Positions 23,680 through 31,959 of a stretch of 32,573 nucleotides of DNA are shown one piece after another (position 1 is the first letter of the stretch; each line of letters opens with the position of its first letter). The notes beneath the pieces were generated by a model. That model was not told the origin of the DNA. It searched no databases and saw nothing but the letters and a program-made list of their open reading frames with translations. Location: contig DTUY01000212.1 in the NCBI GenBank assembly GCA_012963885.1, positions 1 through 32,573 of the forward strand, given 5' to 3'. The position numbers were made by a program, and so were the translations under genes. This DNA is from Candidatus Poribacteria bacterium (GTDB lineage Bacteria > Poribacteria > WGA-4E > UBA9662).

Positions 23680-26469
23680 ATGAAGAAGGGATTATATAAT
23701 TTCTGCGAAATTGAAGAGCGGTGGCGTCGTCATTGGTTGGAACAAAGAACTTTCCGTACAGATGAACCAGTCGCTACCGAATCCTCTGATAAACCTAAAT
23801 GTTATGTTTTGGATATGTTTCCTTATCCAAGTGGGTCAGGCCTACATGTAGGTCATCCCAAAGGCTATATTGCAACTGATATCTATAGTCGTTACAAAAA
23901 AATGCGAGGTTTTAATGTCCTGCATCCGATGGGCTTTGACAGTTTTGGTCTGCCTGCCGAACAGTATGCGATCGAACATGGTGTCCATCCGGCAGTGGTG
24001 ACTGAACAGAACATTGACACGATTCGTGAGCAACTCCAGTTTTTAGGTCTAGGCTACGATTGGGATCGCGAGATCGCAACATCGCGTGAAGATTATTATC
24101 GTTGGACTCAGTGGATGTTCAAAAAATTTTTTGAAAGCTGGTTTGATTCCAGTCTGCAGAAAGGACGACCAATTTCTGAATTAATAGAGGAGCTTGACAA
24201 CGGAACTCGACAGCTATCTGATGCAGACAGAGAAGTTGCAGGCCCCAACCAAATGTGGGGAAACCTCACTAATTCGCAAAGATCCTCAGTGTTGAATAAC
24301 TACAGAATCGCTTATCATAAAGAAGTAATAGTCAACTGGTGTCCGAAGCTTGGGACAGTGTTAGCAAACGAAGAAGTAACCAGTGACGGCAAAAGTGAAC
24401 GTGGGAATTTCCTAGTTTATCAACGACCATTACGACAGTGGATGATGCGCATTACCGCTTACAGTGAAAGATTACTTAATGACCTCGATGTAGCAGAACT
24501 ACCTGATGGTAAAGGCGGGACCTTTCAGCTTAATTGGCCAGAATCAATTAAGTTAATGCAGAGAAACTGGATCGGTCGCAGTCAAGGATCAGATGTTAAA
24601 TTCGATGTTTTATATCCAGAAACAAATCAAATTGCAAACGTGCTGACAGTTTATACGACCCGACCCGACACTCTTTTTGGAGCTACCTTTATGGTTGTCG
24701 CACCCCAACATCTGATTGTCACGAAAGGATCATCCGAATACTTAGTGCCACCATCCTACGCCAATCAGGTGGAAACCTACATTGCTAAAGCGAAAAAAGA
24801 GGTACCAATTAATCACGATACAAAAGAAAAAACCGGCATTATAAGCGGGATTTATGCACGGAACCCGGTCAACGGTGAGAAATTACCAATATTTGTTGCT
24901 GATTACGTTAGCATGGACTACGGTTCAGGGGCGATTATGGCAGTACCCGCACACGATGAACGCGATTTTGAATTTGCCCAGAAATATGATCTGCCAATTA
25001 CCAAAGTCGTTCAGGCTATAAAAGATAACGCCGAAGGATGTTTTACAGGTGAAGGAATCTCGATTAATTCGGGTGATGTCAGTGAAACCCCATTTGCAAT
25101 TACAAGCTTAAGCACGCCAGAAGCCAAGGAAAAAATCACCAAGACGCTGGAAGAGCATGGTCAAGGGAAAACCACAGTCAATTATAAATTGCGAGATTGG
25201 ATTTTTTCTCGCCAGCGCTATTGGGGAGAACCCTTTCCAATAGCAATTGGTCCTGATGGGGACACGATATCAGTGGATCCTCCGGTTATCCTGCCAGAGA
25301 TGGAAAATTTCCGTCCAGAGACATCTGATGACCCAAATTCACCTGTTAGACCACCTCTTTCTCGCGCTGACAAATCGTGGAAGGAGATAGAAACAGATGG
25401 GAAGAAGTACAAACGTGAACTTAACGTGATGCCGCAATGGGCGGGATCATGTTGGTATTTCCTGCGGTTCATTGATCCCAAAAACGATCAAGCATTTTGT
25501 GATGACCAAAAAGAACGGTTTTTCATGCCAGTTGATCTTTATGTCGGTGGTGCTGAACACGCAGTCCTACACCTGCTCTATTCGCGTTTCTGGCATAAAG
25601 TGCTGTATGATCTTGGTCATGTTTCTGCTCCTGAACCATTTAAGAAACTATTCAACCAAGGGATGATCACGGCCGATGCATTTGCTAATAGCCAAGGTGT
25701 TTACATCGACATCCGTGAAGTTGAACTGCATGATGGTGAACCATACCATACCAAAACTGGAGAAAAACTAACACGGTTTAGTGGAAAAATGGGGAAGCGT
25801 TACAAGAACGGACTTCCACCAGAGGAAGTAGGCAAGGAATATGGTGTTGATACACTACGTCTATATGAAATGTATATGGGACCTCTGGAGACAAGTGCAC
25901 CATGGAGTATGGAAGGAATACGTGGCATGCAGAGATTCCTACAGAGAGTATGGAGAAATTTCGTAACTGAAGATCGAACACCCAATTTGGTTGATGGTTT
26001 AACACCGGAACTTGAAAAGTTGCAACACAAAACAATTCTCAAAGTTACCGACGATCTGGAAAACCTGCGCTTTAATACAGCCATCGCCGCACTGATTGAG
26101 TTCAACAATGAACTTGTGCAGATGGAGAGTGTTCCGAAGGAAGTTGGGCGTGTTTTCCTGTTACTTCTCGCACCGTTCGCGCCACATATTGCTGAAGAGA
26201 TTTGGGAAATTTGCCAATTCTCCGAGCATGAACTTTCAGATGAAAGGTTTCCAACCGGTGATCCAGAGAAAGCCAAGGACGACGAAATTACGATAGCAGT
26301 ACAAATCCAAGGAAAAATGCGTGGTACAATCCAGGTTCCAGCCTCAGCAACGGATGAGGAGATGAAAATGGCAGCCAAATCAGATCCGAAAATCGCTAAA
26401 CGTTTGGAGGGAAACGAAATCCGTCGTGTAATCATTGTCCCTCAACGTTTGATCAACTTTATCATTTAG
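23680..26469 (+). CDS. leuS: Leucyl-tRNA synthetase
   Basis: Charges tRNA-Leu. The 929 residues contain the class I HIGH motif as HVGH (56-59, in PSGSGLHVGHPKGY), a large CP1 editing domain (TTRPDTLFGATFMVVAP and YGSGAIMAVPAHDERDFEFA), the catalytic end RDWIFSRQRYWGEPFP, and an anticodon-binding C-terminus. The KMSKS loop reads KMGKR (703-707, in RFSGKMGKRYKNG). The second Lys is kept and Ser positions differ, as in several deep bacterial lineages. A long insert around residues 160-235 with RPISELIEELDNGTRQ and a following VYQRPLRQWMMRITAYSERL mark the subtype seen in planctomycete- and Poribacteria-like genomes (from memory). The ribosome-binding site is weak. RNase J follows within 50 bp. 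Confidence 0.97.
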   Translation: MKKGLYNFCEIEERWRRHWLEQRTFRTDEPVATESSDKPKCYVLDMFPYPSGSGLHVGHPKGYIATDIYSRYKKMRGFNVLHPMGFDSFGLPAEQYAIEHGVHPAVVTEQNIDTIREQLQFLGLGYDWDREIATSREDYYRWTQWMFKKFFESWFDSSLQKGRPISELIEELDNGTRQLSDADREVAGPNQMWGNLTNSQRSSVLNNYRIAYHKEVIVNWCPKLGTVLANEEVTSDGKSERGNFLVYQRPLRQWMMRITAYSERLLNDLDVAELPDGKGGTFQLNWPESIKLMQRNWIGRSQGSDVKFDVLYPETNQIANVLTVYTTRPDTLFGATFMVVAPQHLIVTKGSSEYLVPPSYANQVETYIAKAKKEVPINHDTKEKTGIISGIYARNPVNGEKLPIFVADYVSMDYGSGAIMAVPAHDERDFEFAQKYDLPITKVVQAIKDNAEGCFTGEGISINSGDVSETPFAITSLSTPEAKEKITKTLEEHGQGKTTVNYKLRDWIFSRQRYWGEPFPIAIGPDGDTISVDPPVILPEMENFRPETSDDPNSPVRPPLSRADKSWKEIETDGKKYKRELNVMPQWAGSCWYFLRFIDPKNDQAFCDDQKERFFMPVDLYVGGAEHAVLHLLYSRFWHKVLYDLGHVSAPEPFKKLFNQGMITADAFANSQGVYIDIREVELHDGEPYHTKTGEKLTRFSGKMGKRYKNGLPPEEVGKEYGVDTLRLYEMYMGPLETSAPWSMEGIRGMQRFLQRVWRNFVTEDRTPNLVDGLTPELEKLQHKTILKVTDDLENLRFNTAIAALIEFNNELVQMESVPKEVGRVFLLLLAPFAPHIAEEIWEICQFSEHELSDERFPTGDPEKAKDDEITIAVQIQGKMRGTIQVPASATDEEMKMAAKSDPKIAKRLEGNEIRRVIIVPQRLINFII

Positions 26470-26515
26470 TTTCACTACCGAACTAAACCAGTATAATAAA
26501 ATATTGAAGGGATTT

Positions 26516-28204
26516 ATGACTGAAAACCAAGCTGATCATGTATCAATCGTCCCTCTTGGCGGGCTAGGCGAATTTGGTATGAACATTATGGCCTATGAAT
26601 GTGGCGACGATATCATTGTCATTGATTGTGGAATTATGTTCTCTGATGACTCCGCTCCTGGAGTGGATTTCATTATTCCTGACATCAGTTACTTAGTACA
26701 AAATGAACATAAGATTAGAGCTATTATTATCACCCACGCGCATGAGGATCACATGGGTGGTCTCTCTTTTTTTCTCGATCAGGTTAATGTTCCAGTTTAC
26801 GGGACAGAACTCACGCTTGCATTTGCTAAAGAACGCCTGCGGGAAAATAAAGTGCTGTCCAAGTCGAATCTGAATGCAATTACACCAGATGACAGTTTGG
26901 AATTAGGTTGTTTCAAACTTGAATTCATTCATATGACACATAGTATACCATCTACCCTAGCAGTGGTGGTTCGTACTCCAGTAGGTGTGATTATTCACAC
27001 CAGCGATTTTAAATTCGATCCGACTCCCGTCGATGATAAACCAAGCGAAATTCACAAACTCGCTGCACTGGGTGAAAAAGGAGTATCGCTCCTTCTATCA
27101 GATAGCACCAATGCGGACCGCCCTGGCGTAACACCGTCCGAACGCAGTATCTACTCTAATCTGGACAATATCTTTCAAAACGCGGAACAGCGACTGTTCA
27201 TCTGCACGTTTGCCTCTAGCCTACATAGGATTCAGCAATTTATTGATCTAGCAGTTAAACACCGCCGTTTGATTGCGATTTCCGGACGATCAATGATCGG
27301 TAACATTAACACGGCTACTGAACTTGGTTACTTAGATCTGCCGCATGATTTATTGATTGATCTAAAGGATGCTAAAAGATTCGAACCAAATGAAACGATG
27401 ACACTCTGTACTGGTAGCCAAGGTGAACCAAGATCGGCAATGTCTCTCATCTCAAGAGGAGATCACACATTGCTACACATTGATTCAGGTGATACCGTGC
27501 TAATATCTGCGCGACAAATCCCAGGAAATGAAAGGGAGATTCGAAAGATGATCGGTCATATCTTGCGACGCGGAGCACATGTGATACACGAACAAAATGA
27601 CCATGTGCACGTCTCCGGACATGGAGCACGCGAAGACCTGAAATTAATGTTAACTCTGACCAAGCCAAAGTTCTTCATTCCAATTCATGGTGAGTACAGC
27701 AACCTGATTCAACATGCTGAACTGGCTGAATCTCTGGGTATTCCAAATCAAAATGTCACTGTCGCTGAAACTGGTGACTTAATTCTGCTTGGTGATGACG
27801 ATTGTTACATTGATGGTAAAGTGCAGTCCGGAGTTGTTTTTGTCGATGGGAAATTGATGACAACTGAGGACATCGTTGTGCGTGATCGTTGTCAGTTGGC
27901 CACGAATGGAATGGTGATTCCAGTTGTTGTAATCAATCAAGAAACAGGTAAGATCCTTGGTACACCTGAGATTGTCTCACGTGGTTTTGTCCATATTGAT
28001 GTGTCAGAGGGTCTAATCGCCGAAGCCAAAGAAGTTGTGGCTAAAGCAGTTGAAAGAGTTAACTTTGACTTGGAAGAAGAGATAGATCTAATCCGGGAAG
28101 AGATTCGATCAGAACTCAAGCGGTTTTTTCGAAGCCAAACAGCCCAAACTCCCATAATTTTGCCAGTTGTGATGTCAGTCCAGCCGGTTGTTGAAATACA
28201 ATAA
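26516..28204 (+). CDS. rnj: Ribonuclease J
   Basis: A metallo-beta-lactamase/beta-CASP ribonuclease that acts as 5'-3' exo- and endonuclease in mRNA decay and rRNA maturation. I start it at ATG 26516 (562 aa) behind AAGGG at 26507-26511; a TTG four codons earlier overlaps that site. Zinc ligands are in THAHEDHMGG (His74, His76, Asp78, His79), then HMTHSIPSTLAV and HTSDFKFD. The beta-CASP part has SLLLSDSTNADRPG, ISGRSMIGN and CTGSQGEPRSAMS, followed by HVHVSGHGAREDLKLML, HGEY and the C-terminal domain found in RNase J. A weak -10 (TATAAT, 26492-26497) precedes it, so it may have its own start besides reading through from leuS. Confidence 0.95.
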   Translation: MTENQADHVSIVPLGGLGEFGMNIMAYECGDDIIVIDCGIMFSDDSAPGVDFIIPDISYLVQNEHKIRAIIITHAHEDHMGGLSFFLDQVNVPVYGTELTLAFAKERLRENKVLSKSNLNAITPDDSLELGCFKLEFIHMTHSIPSTLAVVVRTPVGVIIHTSDFKFDPTPVDDKPSEIHKLAALGEKGVSLLLSDSTNADRPGVTPSERSIYSNLDNIFQNAEQRLFICTFASSLHRIQQFIDLAVKHRRLIAISGRSMIGNINTATELGYLDLPHDLLIDLKDAKRFEPNETMTLCTGSQGEPRSAMSLISRGDHTLLHIDSGDTVLISARQIPGNEREIRKMIGHILRRGAHVIHEQNDHVHVSGHGAREDLKLMLTLTKPKFFIPIHGEYSNLIQHAELAESLGIPNQNVTVAETGDLILLGDDDCYIDGKVQSGVVFVDGKLMTTEDIVVRDRCQLATNGMVIPVVVINQETGKILGTPEIVSRGFVHIDVSEGLIAEAKEVVAKAVERVNFDLEEEIDLIREEIRSELKRFFRSQTAQTPIILPVVMSVQPVVEIQ

Positions 28205-28323
28205 GTCACTTCTGTCAAAGTTTTCCTTTATTTACAATTAGGTTTTTATAGATCAAAATTAACTTTCCTGTTAACTTAACTGCCTATCTATACAATTTCT
28301 AGATCTACATTCGGGAGACATGT

Positions 28324-30591
28324 ATGAGTTTGTCTTTGCTATACTGGTTATCCGCCACACTTTGCGCTATCCGATCAGGCACAGAATCCAGCCAGCCGTT
28401 ACAAGGCACATCCCAACTAACACTTGAGGAGGATATCGCCTCCTATTTGGTATCGGGTGTTGATCGGTTCCTATTAGATCAACTCGACCAGTCGGTTGCG
28501 AAACGAGAGGAATATTGGAAACGGGATTTTTCGTCTCCCACAAACTATACTGCGTCAGTTGAACCAAATCGAATGCGGTTATCGCATATTCTCGGAATAC
28601 GCGATAACCGCATTCGATTTAAAGGGTTAGAACTGGTTGCGACCACAGATCAGCCCGCTCTGGTGGGATGTGGGAACGGCTACAATATTTTTGCCGTACG
28701 TTGGCCAGTAATCCACACAATTCATGGTGAAGGGCTGCTATTGGTACCTTCAAGCAAACCAATAGCCGACATAATCGCCATCCCCGACGCAGATGTATTA
28801 CCGGAACATATTACCGGGTTAATCGATGGAGTTCCAAGCCATTCACAATTTGCTAGACATCTTGTAGAAAGCGGTTGTCGGGTTGTCATACCAACGCTTA
28901 TTTCGCGACAACCAAACGAAAATCATATTTCGAAGCGAGAATGGTTGTACCGTTCTGCGTTCGAACTGGGCCGACATCTAATTGGCTACGAATTACAGAA
29001 AATCTTTGCTGTCGTCGATTGGTTCTCTGCACAATCCCAGGATGATTCGAAGATCGGGATCATTGGATGGGGTGAAGGTGGTATGTTAGCATTGTACGCC
29101 GGTGCAATCGATACGCGTATTGATGCTATCTGCGTGAGTGGTTATTTCAATTCCCGCCAAAAGATTTGGAAAGAACCCCTTGAGCGCAACGTCTTTGGCT
29201 TACTCACTCAGTTTGGTGATGCCGAATTGGCCTCAATGATTGCGCCGCGGCATTTAGTTATTGAAGCTGCCAACTTTCCTGAAGTGCATGTGCCATCAGG
29301 GACAGGAGGGGCGGCTCCAGCAGATCTGGTGACGCCTCCGTTAGATCAAATTGAAACAGAGGTTGAACGCGCCAAGTCAATTGTCAACAAGCTCAATCCA
29401 AAACCCCAGATCAAACTTATTCAGACAGAGAACAACGTTTACGGAACTGTTGAGTCGCTACAATCGTTGTTGGATCTGTTGTCAGCACAGGCGACAGTGT
29501 CCCTTTCCGAAAACCGACCCGAGCATCTTGATGGAAAATTTCGACCTGATAAGCGAGAGGATCTCCAACTTGCAGAGATAGATCAGTATAACCAATGGTT
29601 GCTTGGTGAGAGTCCTTACACTCGACAAGAGTTTTTCTCGAAATTGGACATCAGTTCACTTGGAAGTTATCAGCAGACAATCGAGTGGTATCGCGACTTC
29701 TTTTCGCGTGAAGTAATTGGTCAATTTGATCTAGATCTACGCCCTTTCAATGCACGGTCGCGGCTGTCCTATCAAGGCCAAAATTGGCAAGGATACGAGG
29801 TTGTTCTAGATGTCTGGCCTGATGTTATAGCTTATGGGATTTTATTATTGCCAAACGACATTGAGGAGGGAGAAAGAAGACCAGTTGTCGTTTGCCAACA
29901 CGGGTTGGAAGGCCGCCCACAGGACGTTATTCAGGGCGATCATGATGCCTACCACGACTTTGCCGCTAAACTGGCTGAACGCGGTTTTATCACTTTTGCA
30001 CCGCAGAATCTGTACATCTTTACAGATCAATTCCGTACACTCCAACGCAAAGCCAACCCGATCCAGAAAACGCTCTTTTCAATCATGGTTCCACAGCATC
30101 AGCAGATAGTAAATTGGCTTCAATCCTTGCCTTATGTTGATCCAGACCGAATTGCGTTTTACGGATTAAGCTATGGTGGTAAAACGGCTATGCGTGTCCC
30201 ACCGCTTGTCACGGATTACTGCCTTTCAATTTGTTCTGCCGATTTCAACGAGTGGGTCTGGAAAAACGCCTCAACACGAAGTAGCTACAGCTATGTGAAT
30301 TCAGGTGAATATGAAATTTTCGAGTTTGATTTGGGGAGTACCTTCAATTATGCTGAGATGAGTTGGCTAATATGTCCACGACCATTTATGGTTGAACGGG
30401 GTCATTTTGACGGCGTTGCTCCAGATGAAACCGTTGCCTATGAATATGCTAAGGTCAAACGGCAATACGATCTACTTGGAATTGGTAACCGGACCGAGAT
30501 GGAAGTCTTTAATGGCCCGCATACAATTAACGGAATTGGCACTTTTGAATTTCTTCACCGGCACCTCAACTGGCCATTGAGGGAGGATTAA
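28324..30591 (+). CDS. Tandem alpha/beta-hydrolase (dienelactone hydrolase/acetyl-xylan-esterase-like), probably exported
   Basis: A 755-residue protein with two hydrolase domains. The first 15 or so residues (SLSLLYWLSATLCAI) look like a signal peptide, though without a clear charged start. The N-terminal domain (about 120-400) has GIIGWGEGG at 246-253, so the nucleophile position of G-x-S-x-G is Gly250 and this domain cannot use a serine. The C-terminal domain (about 480-750) has VVCQHGLEGRPQDV for the oxyanion hole, GLSYGG with Ser616, an acid in ERGHFDGVAPDE and His in NGPHTINGIG, so it should be active. Similar two-domain esterases act on plant or algal polysaccharide esters, which is an inference. 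SD GGGAG precedes ATG 28324. A weak promoter (TTTACA at 28231, CAAAAT at 28254) is possible. A long palindrome lies at 28566-28620. Confidence 0.8.
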   Translation: MSLSLLYWLSATLCAIRSGTESSQPLQGTSQLTLEEDIASYLVSGVDRFLLDQLDQSVAKREEYWKRDFSSPTNYTASVEPNRMRLSHILGIRDNRIRFKGLELVATTDQPALVGCGNGYNIFAVRWPVIHTIHGEGLLLVPSSKPIADIIAIPDADVLPEHITGLIDGVPSHSQFARHLVESGCRVVIPTLISRQPNENHISKREWLYRSAFELGRHLIGYELQKIFAVVDWFSAQSQDDSKIGIIGWGEGGMLALYAGAIDTRIDAICVSGYFNSRQKIWKEPLERNVFGLLTQFGDAELASMIAPRHLVIEAANFPEVHVPSGTGGAAPADLVTPPLDQIETEVERAKSIVNKLNPKPQIKLIQTENNVYGTVESLQSLLDLLSAQATVSLSENRPEHLDGKFRPDKREDLQLAEIDQYNQWLLGESPYTRQEFFSKLDISSLGSYQQTIEWYRDFFSREVIGQFDLDLRPFNARSRLSYQGQNWQGYEVVLDVWPDVIAYGILLLPNDIEEGERRPVVVCQHGLEGRPQDVIQGDHDAYHDFAAKLAERGFITFAPQNLYIFTDQFRTLQRKANPIQKTLFSIMVPQHQQIVNWLQSLPYVDPDRIAFYGLSYGGKTAMRVPPLVTDYCLSICSADFNEWVWKNASTRSSYSYVNSGEYEIFEFDLGSTFNYAEMSWLICPRPFMVERGHFDGVAPDETVAYEYAKVKRQYDLLGIGNRTEMEVFNGPHTINGIGTFEFLHRHLNWPLRED
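28566..28620. repeat. Long near-perfect palindrome inside the hydrolase gene
   Basis: Twenty bases (28566-28585, starting AAATCGAATGCGG) are perfectly complementary to 28601-28620. Inside, TATTC (28587-28591) pairs with GAATA (28595-28599) around TCG, with one A-C mismatch between the two stems. The total is 25 of 26 pairs with a 3-base loop. It encodes NRMRLSHILGIRDNRIRF. As RNA it would be a very stable hairpin about 250 bases into the message. Confidence 0.9.
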
Positions 30592-30613
30592 CAGCACCAT
30601 CAAACCCTTGAAA

Positions 30614-30781
30614 ATGTTTGATTGGTTGGATAGTCAGTTCTATTATGACTTTTTAACCTGCCCCAAGTTGCTGCCCGCTGAAATCTGGATTAGATGTGAG
30701 CGCAGCATGGAACTATTGAAGGCAGGACCTCATAACCGTGATCAGTGTAATTGCCAGAATTGCGAAGATAAACGATACTAA
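30614..30781 (+). other. Possible small ORF, 55 codons
   Basis: An ATG 22 bases after the hydrolase stop opens a 55-residue frame beginning MFDWLDSQFYYDFLTCPKLL and ending with a Cys-rich CNCQNCEDKRY. It has no clear ribosome-binding site; a weak ATCAAAC/GTTTGAT stem (30599-30622) covers its start. The last third is antisense to the end of the zinc-ribbon gene. Composition looks coding-like in the first half, but I do not recognise it. Confidence 0.3.
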
Positions 30782-30919
30782 GGTCGTTGTCTGTGTCGGG
30801 TTGAAAAAGTCGTCATTTTCATGACCGCATCGAGTACAGTATCTATGTATCGATTGGACTATGGCTGAACACCTTGGACATTCTTTAGCCGTTGGCTTGA
30901 GCTTTCTAAAATTAATCAT
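30713..30919 (-). CDS. Small zinc-ribbon protein with a C-terminal membrane segment
   Basis: A 68-residue protein. Residues 14-31 hold two CxxC pairs (CPRC, then CTRC ten residues later) of a zinc ribbon, followed by GHEND. Residues about 44-66 (TLVSFIFAILAITLITVM) form one hydrophobic helix, so the protein should be tail-anchored with the ribbon in the cytoplasm. Its ATG overlaps the stop of the FliG-like gene in ATGA (30916-30919), so the two are made together. The short size and position suggest a membrane anchor or docking partner for the FliG-like protein (inference). No known family assigned. Confidence 0.7.
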   Translation of the reverse strand: MINFRKLKPTAKECPRCSAIVQSIHRYCTRCGHENDDFFNPTQTTTLVSFIFAILAITLITVMRSCLQ

Positions 30920-31593
30920 AGCCTTTCTACCTGAACCTGTCCCGACTCTATTAGGGGACGAATCTCATCTAGAATAAGTTTACGAGCCTCCCTTACAACA
31001 TCGGCACGAACTTTTCCCAGGCTTTGTCTTTCCTTTTCTACACGATTTTTCATCCAATCCGTCATATTGCTGAGAAATTTATCTCTGATTGCCTCGTCCA
31101 TGCCCTTAATTGCCACGGCTAAATTATCCCGAACGGATGGTAAATTCAAGATATGCTTTTGGACGCTTATGTCATCAATTAGTACAACGTCTTCAAACGT
31201 AAACATGGCCTCCCTGACCGCGTCAGCCTGCTCTACATTTTCAAGACTCTTCAAAATATCCTCGACTGCATCATCACCCGTATGAGCTAGCATCTTGGCT
31301 AGTGCCACCGACCCATCAATACTTTCCTGAGGACGGCGGTTTGACATAATCTGATCCAAACAGCTTTGCAAAGAAATCTGAATTTCATTAAGGAGTGCTT
31401 CAACCGTATTCTGATTCATCGTTTCCATCGTCGCAATACGTTGGGCAATAACATTTCGCTTTTCTGTCGGAAACTGAACTAGTACATCTGATGCTCTATT
31501 CGGAATCATGTATGTAAGAATGAGTGCTATTGTTTGTGGAGTTTCCGGAGAAATTGTAGCATAGACTTCGTCATCCATGGCCGAATCAAACAT
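30916..31593 (-). CDS. FliG-like protein lacking the FliF-binding N-domain
   Basis: A 225-residue protein that corresponds to the middle and C-terminal parts of flagellar rotor protein FliG (normally about 335 aa). Residues about 12-70 match FliG-M: SPETPQTIALILTYMIPNRA equals the EHPQTIALIL motif. Residues 95-215 match ARM-C and the C6 domain: MFTFEDVVLIDDISVQ, AVAIKGMDEAIRDKFLSNM and LGKVRADVV. The N-terminal FliF-binding domain is absent, and this is not a truncation: ATG 31591-31593 has its own site (AAGGGGTG) at normal spacing. Of the charged torque residues of E. coli FliG-C, by my alignment from memory, one Lys is kept but an Arg is Trp and the Asp pair is Lys-Glu. No flagellar gene is nearby. 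It is translationally coupled to the zinc-ribbon membrane protein. Confidence 0.82.
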   Translation of the reverse strand: MFDSAMDDEVYATISPETPQTIALILTYMIPNRASDVLVQFPTEKRNVIAQRIATMETMNQNTVEALLNEIQISLQSCLDQIMSNRRPQESIDGSVALAKMLAHTGDDAVEDILKSLENVEQADAVREAMFTFEDVVLIDDISVQKHILNLPSVRDNLAVAIKGMDEAIRDKFLSNMTDWMKNRVEKERQSLGKVRADVVREARKLILDEIRPLIESGQVQVERL

Positions 31594-31959
31594 ATGGTGT
31601 CACCCCTTTACTTGAGACATATGAAATTTTACACTATGGTGCTGATCTCGTCACGCATAATGTAGGGTATCATACCCGAAACTGTTGAATCCGGTTTTCT
31701 GTTTCCGTTTCCACTGCTGGTAAACTGCGGGTCATCCAAAACCGTTCACTCCGAAGCAAGGCCATATATTTAATAATTAATAACCCAAGTTGCTACCTGA
31801 CCTAAATAAACCGGGATTTTACCAGCGGAATTAGGGGGATTTGGTCAAAAGTCAGACTTTATTCATTATCGTGGATGTGACTTCAAAAAAACGTGCCTCC
31901 TGATCCGCCTGCTATTTCAGGTCGCAACTTGGATTTAATAATGTGACGGTGTAGTTTTA
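31594..31959. other. Divergent intergenic region
   Basis: About 365 bases between the FliG-like gene (minus) and the glycine-rich surface gene (plus). Apart from the minus-strand promoter and the short GGGTAT/ATACCC dyad, I see only a weak plus-strand promoter: TTGGTC at 31841-31846, 17 bases, CATTAT at 31864-31869. No gene or RNA was recognised. Confidence 0.4.
31626..31654 (-). promoter_or_regulatory. Candidate promoter for the FliG-like gene
   Basis: On the minus strand, GTGACG (31654-31649), a 17-base spacer and TAAAAT (31631-31626, five of six). The start would be near 31619, a leader of about 25 bases that contains AAGGGGTG. The palindrome GGGTATCATACCC (minus and plus, about 31666-31678) lies just upstream and could be an operator. 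The match to consensus is moderate. Confidence 0.4.

Noticed and set aside
25800..26435. 211-codon antisense open frame within leuS
   Set aside because: It lies fully opposite a conserved, complete leuS. Its composition (Ser/Arg-rich) is that of a shadow frame, and no ribosome-binding site was seen.
28566..28620. Palindrome as the trace of a small transposon (MITE)
   Set aside because: It sits in an unbroken, conserved coding frame, has no target duplication, and the same sequence occurs nowhere else in the window.
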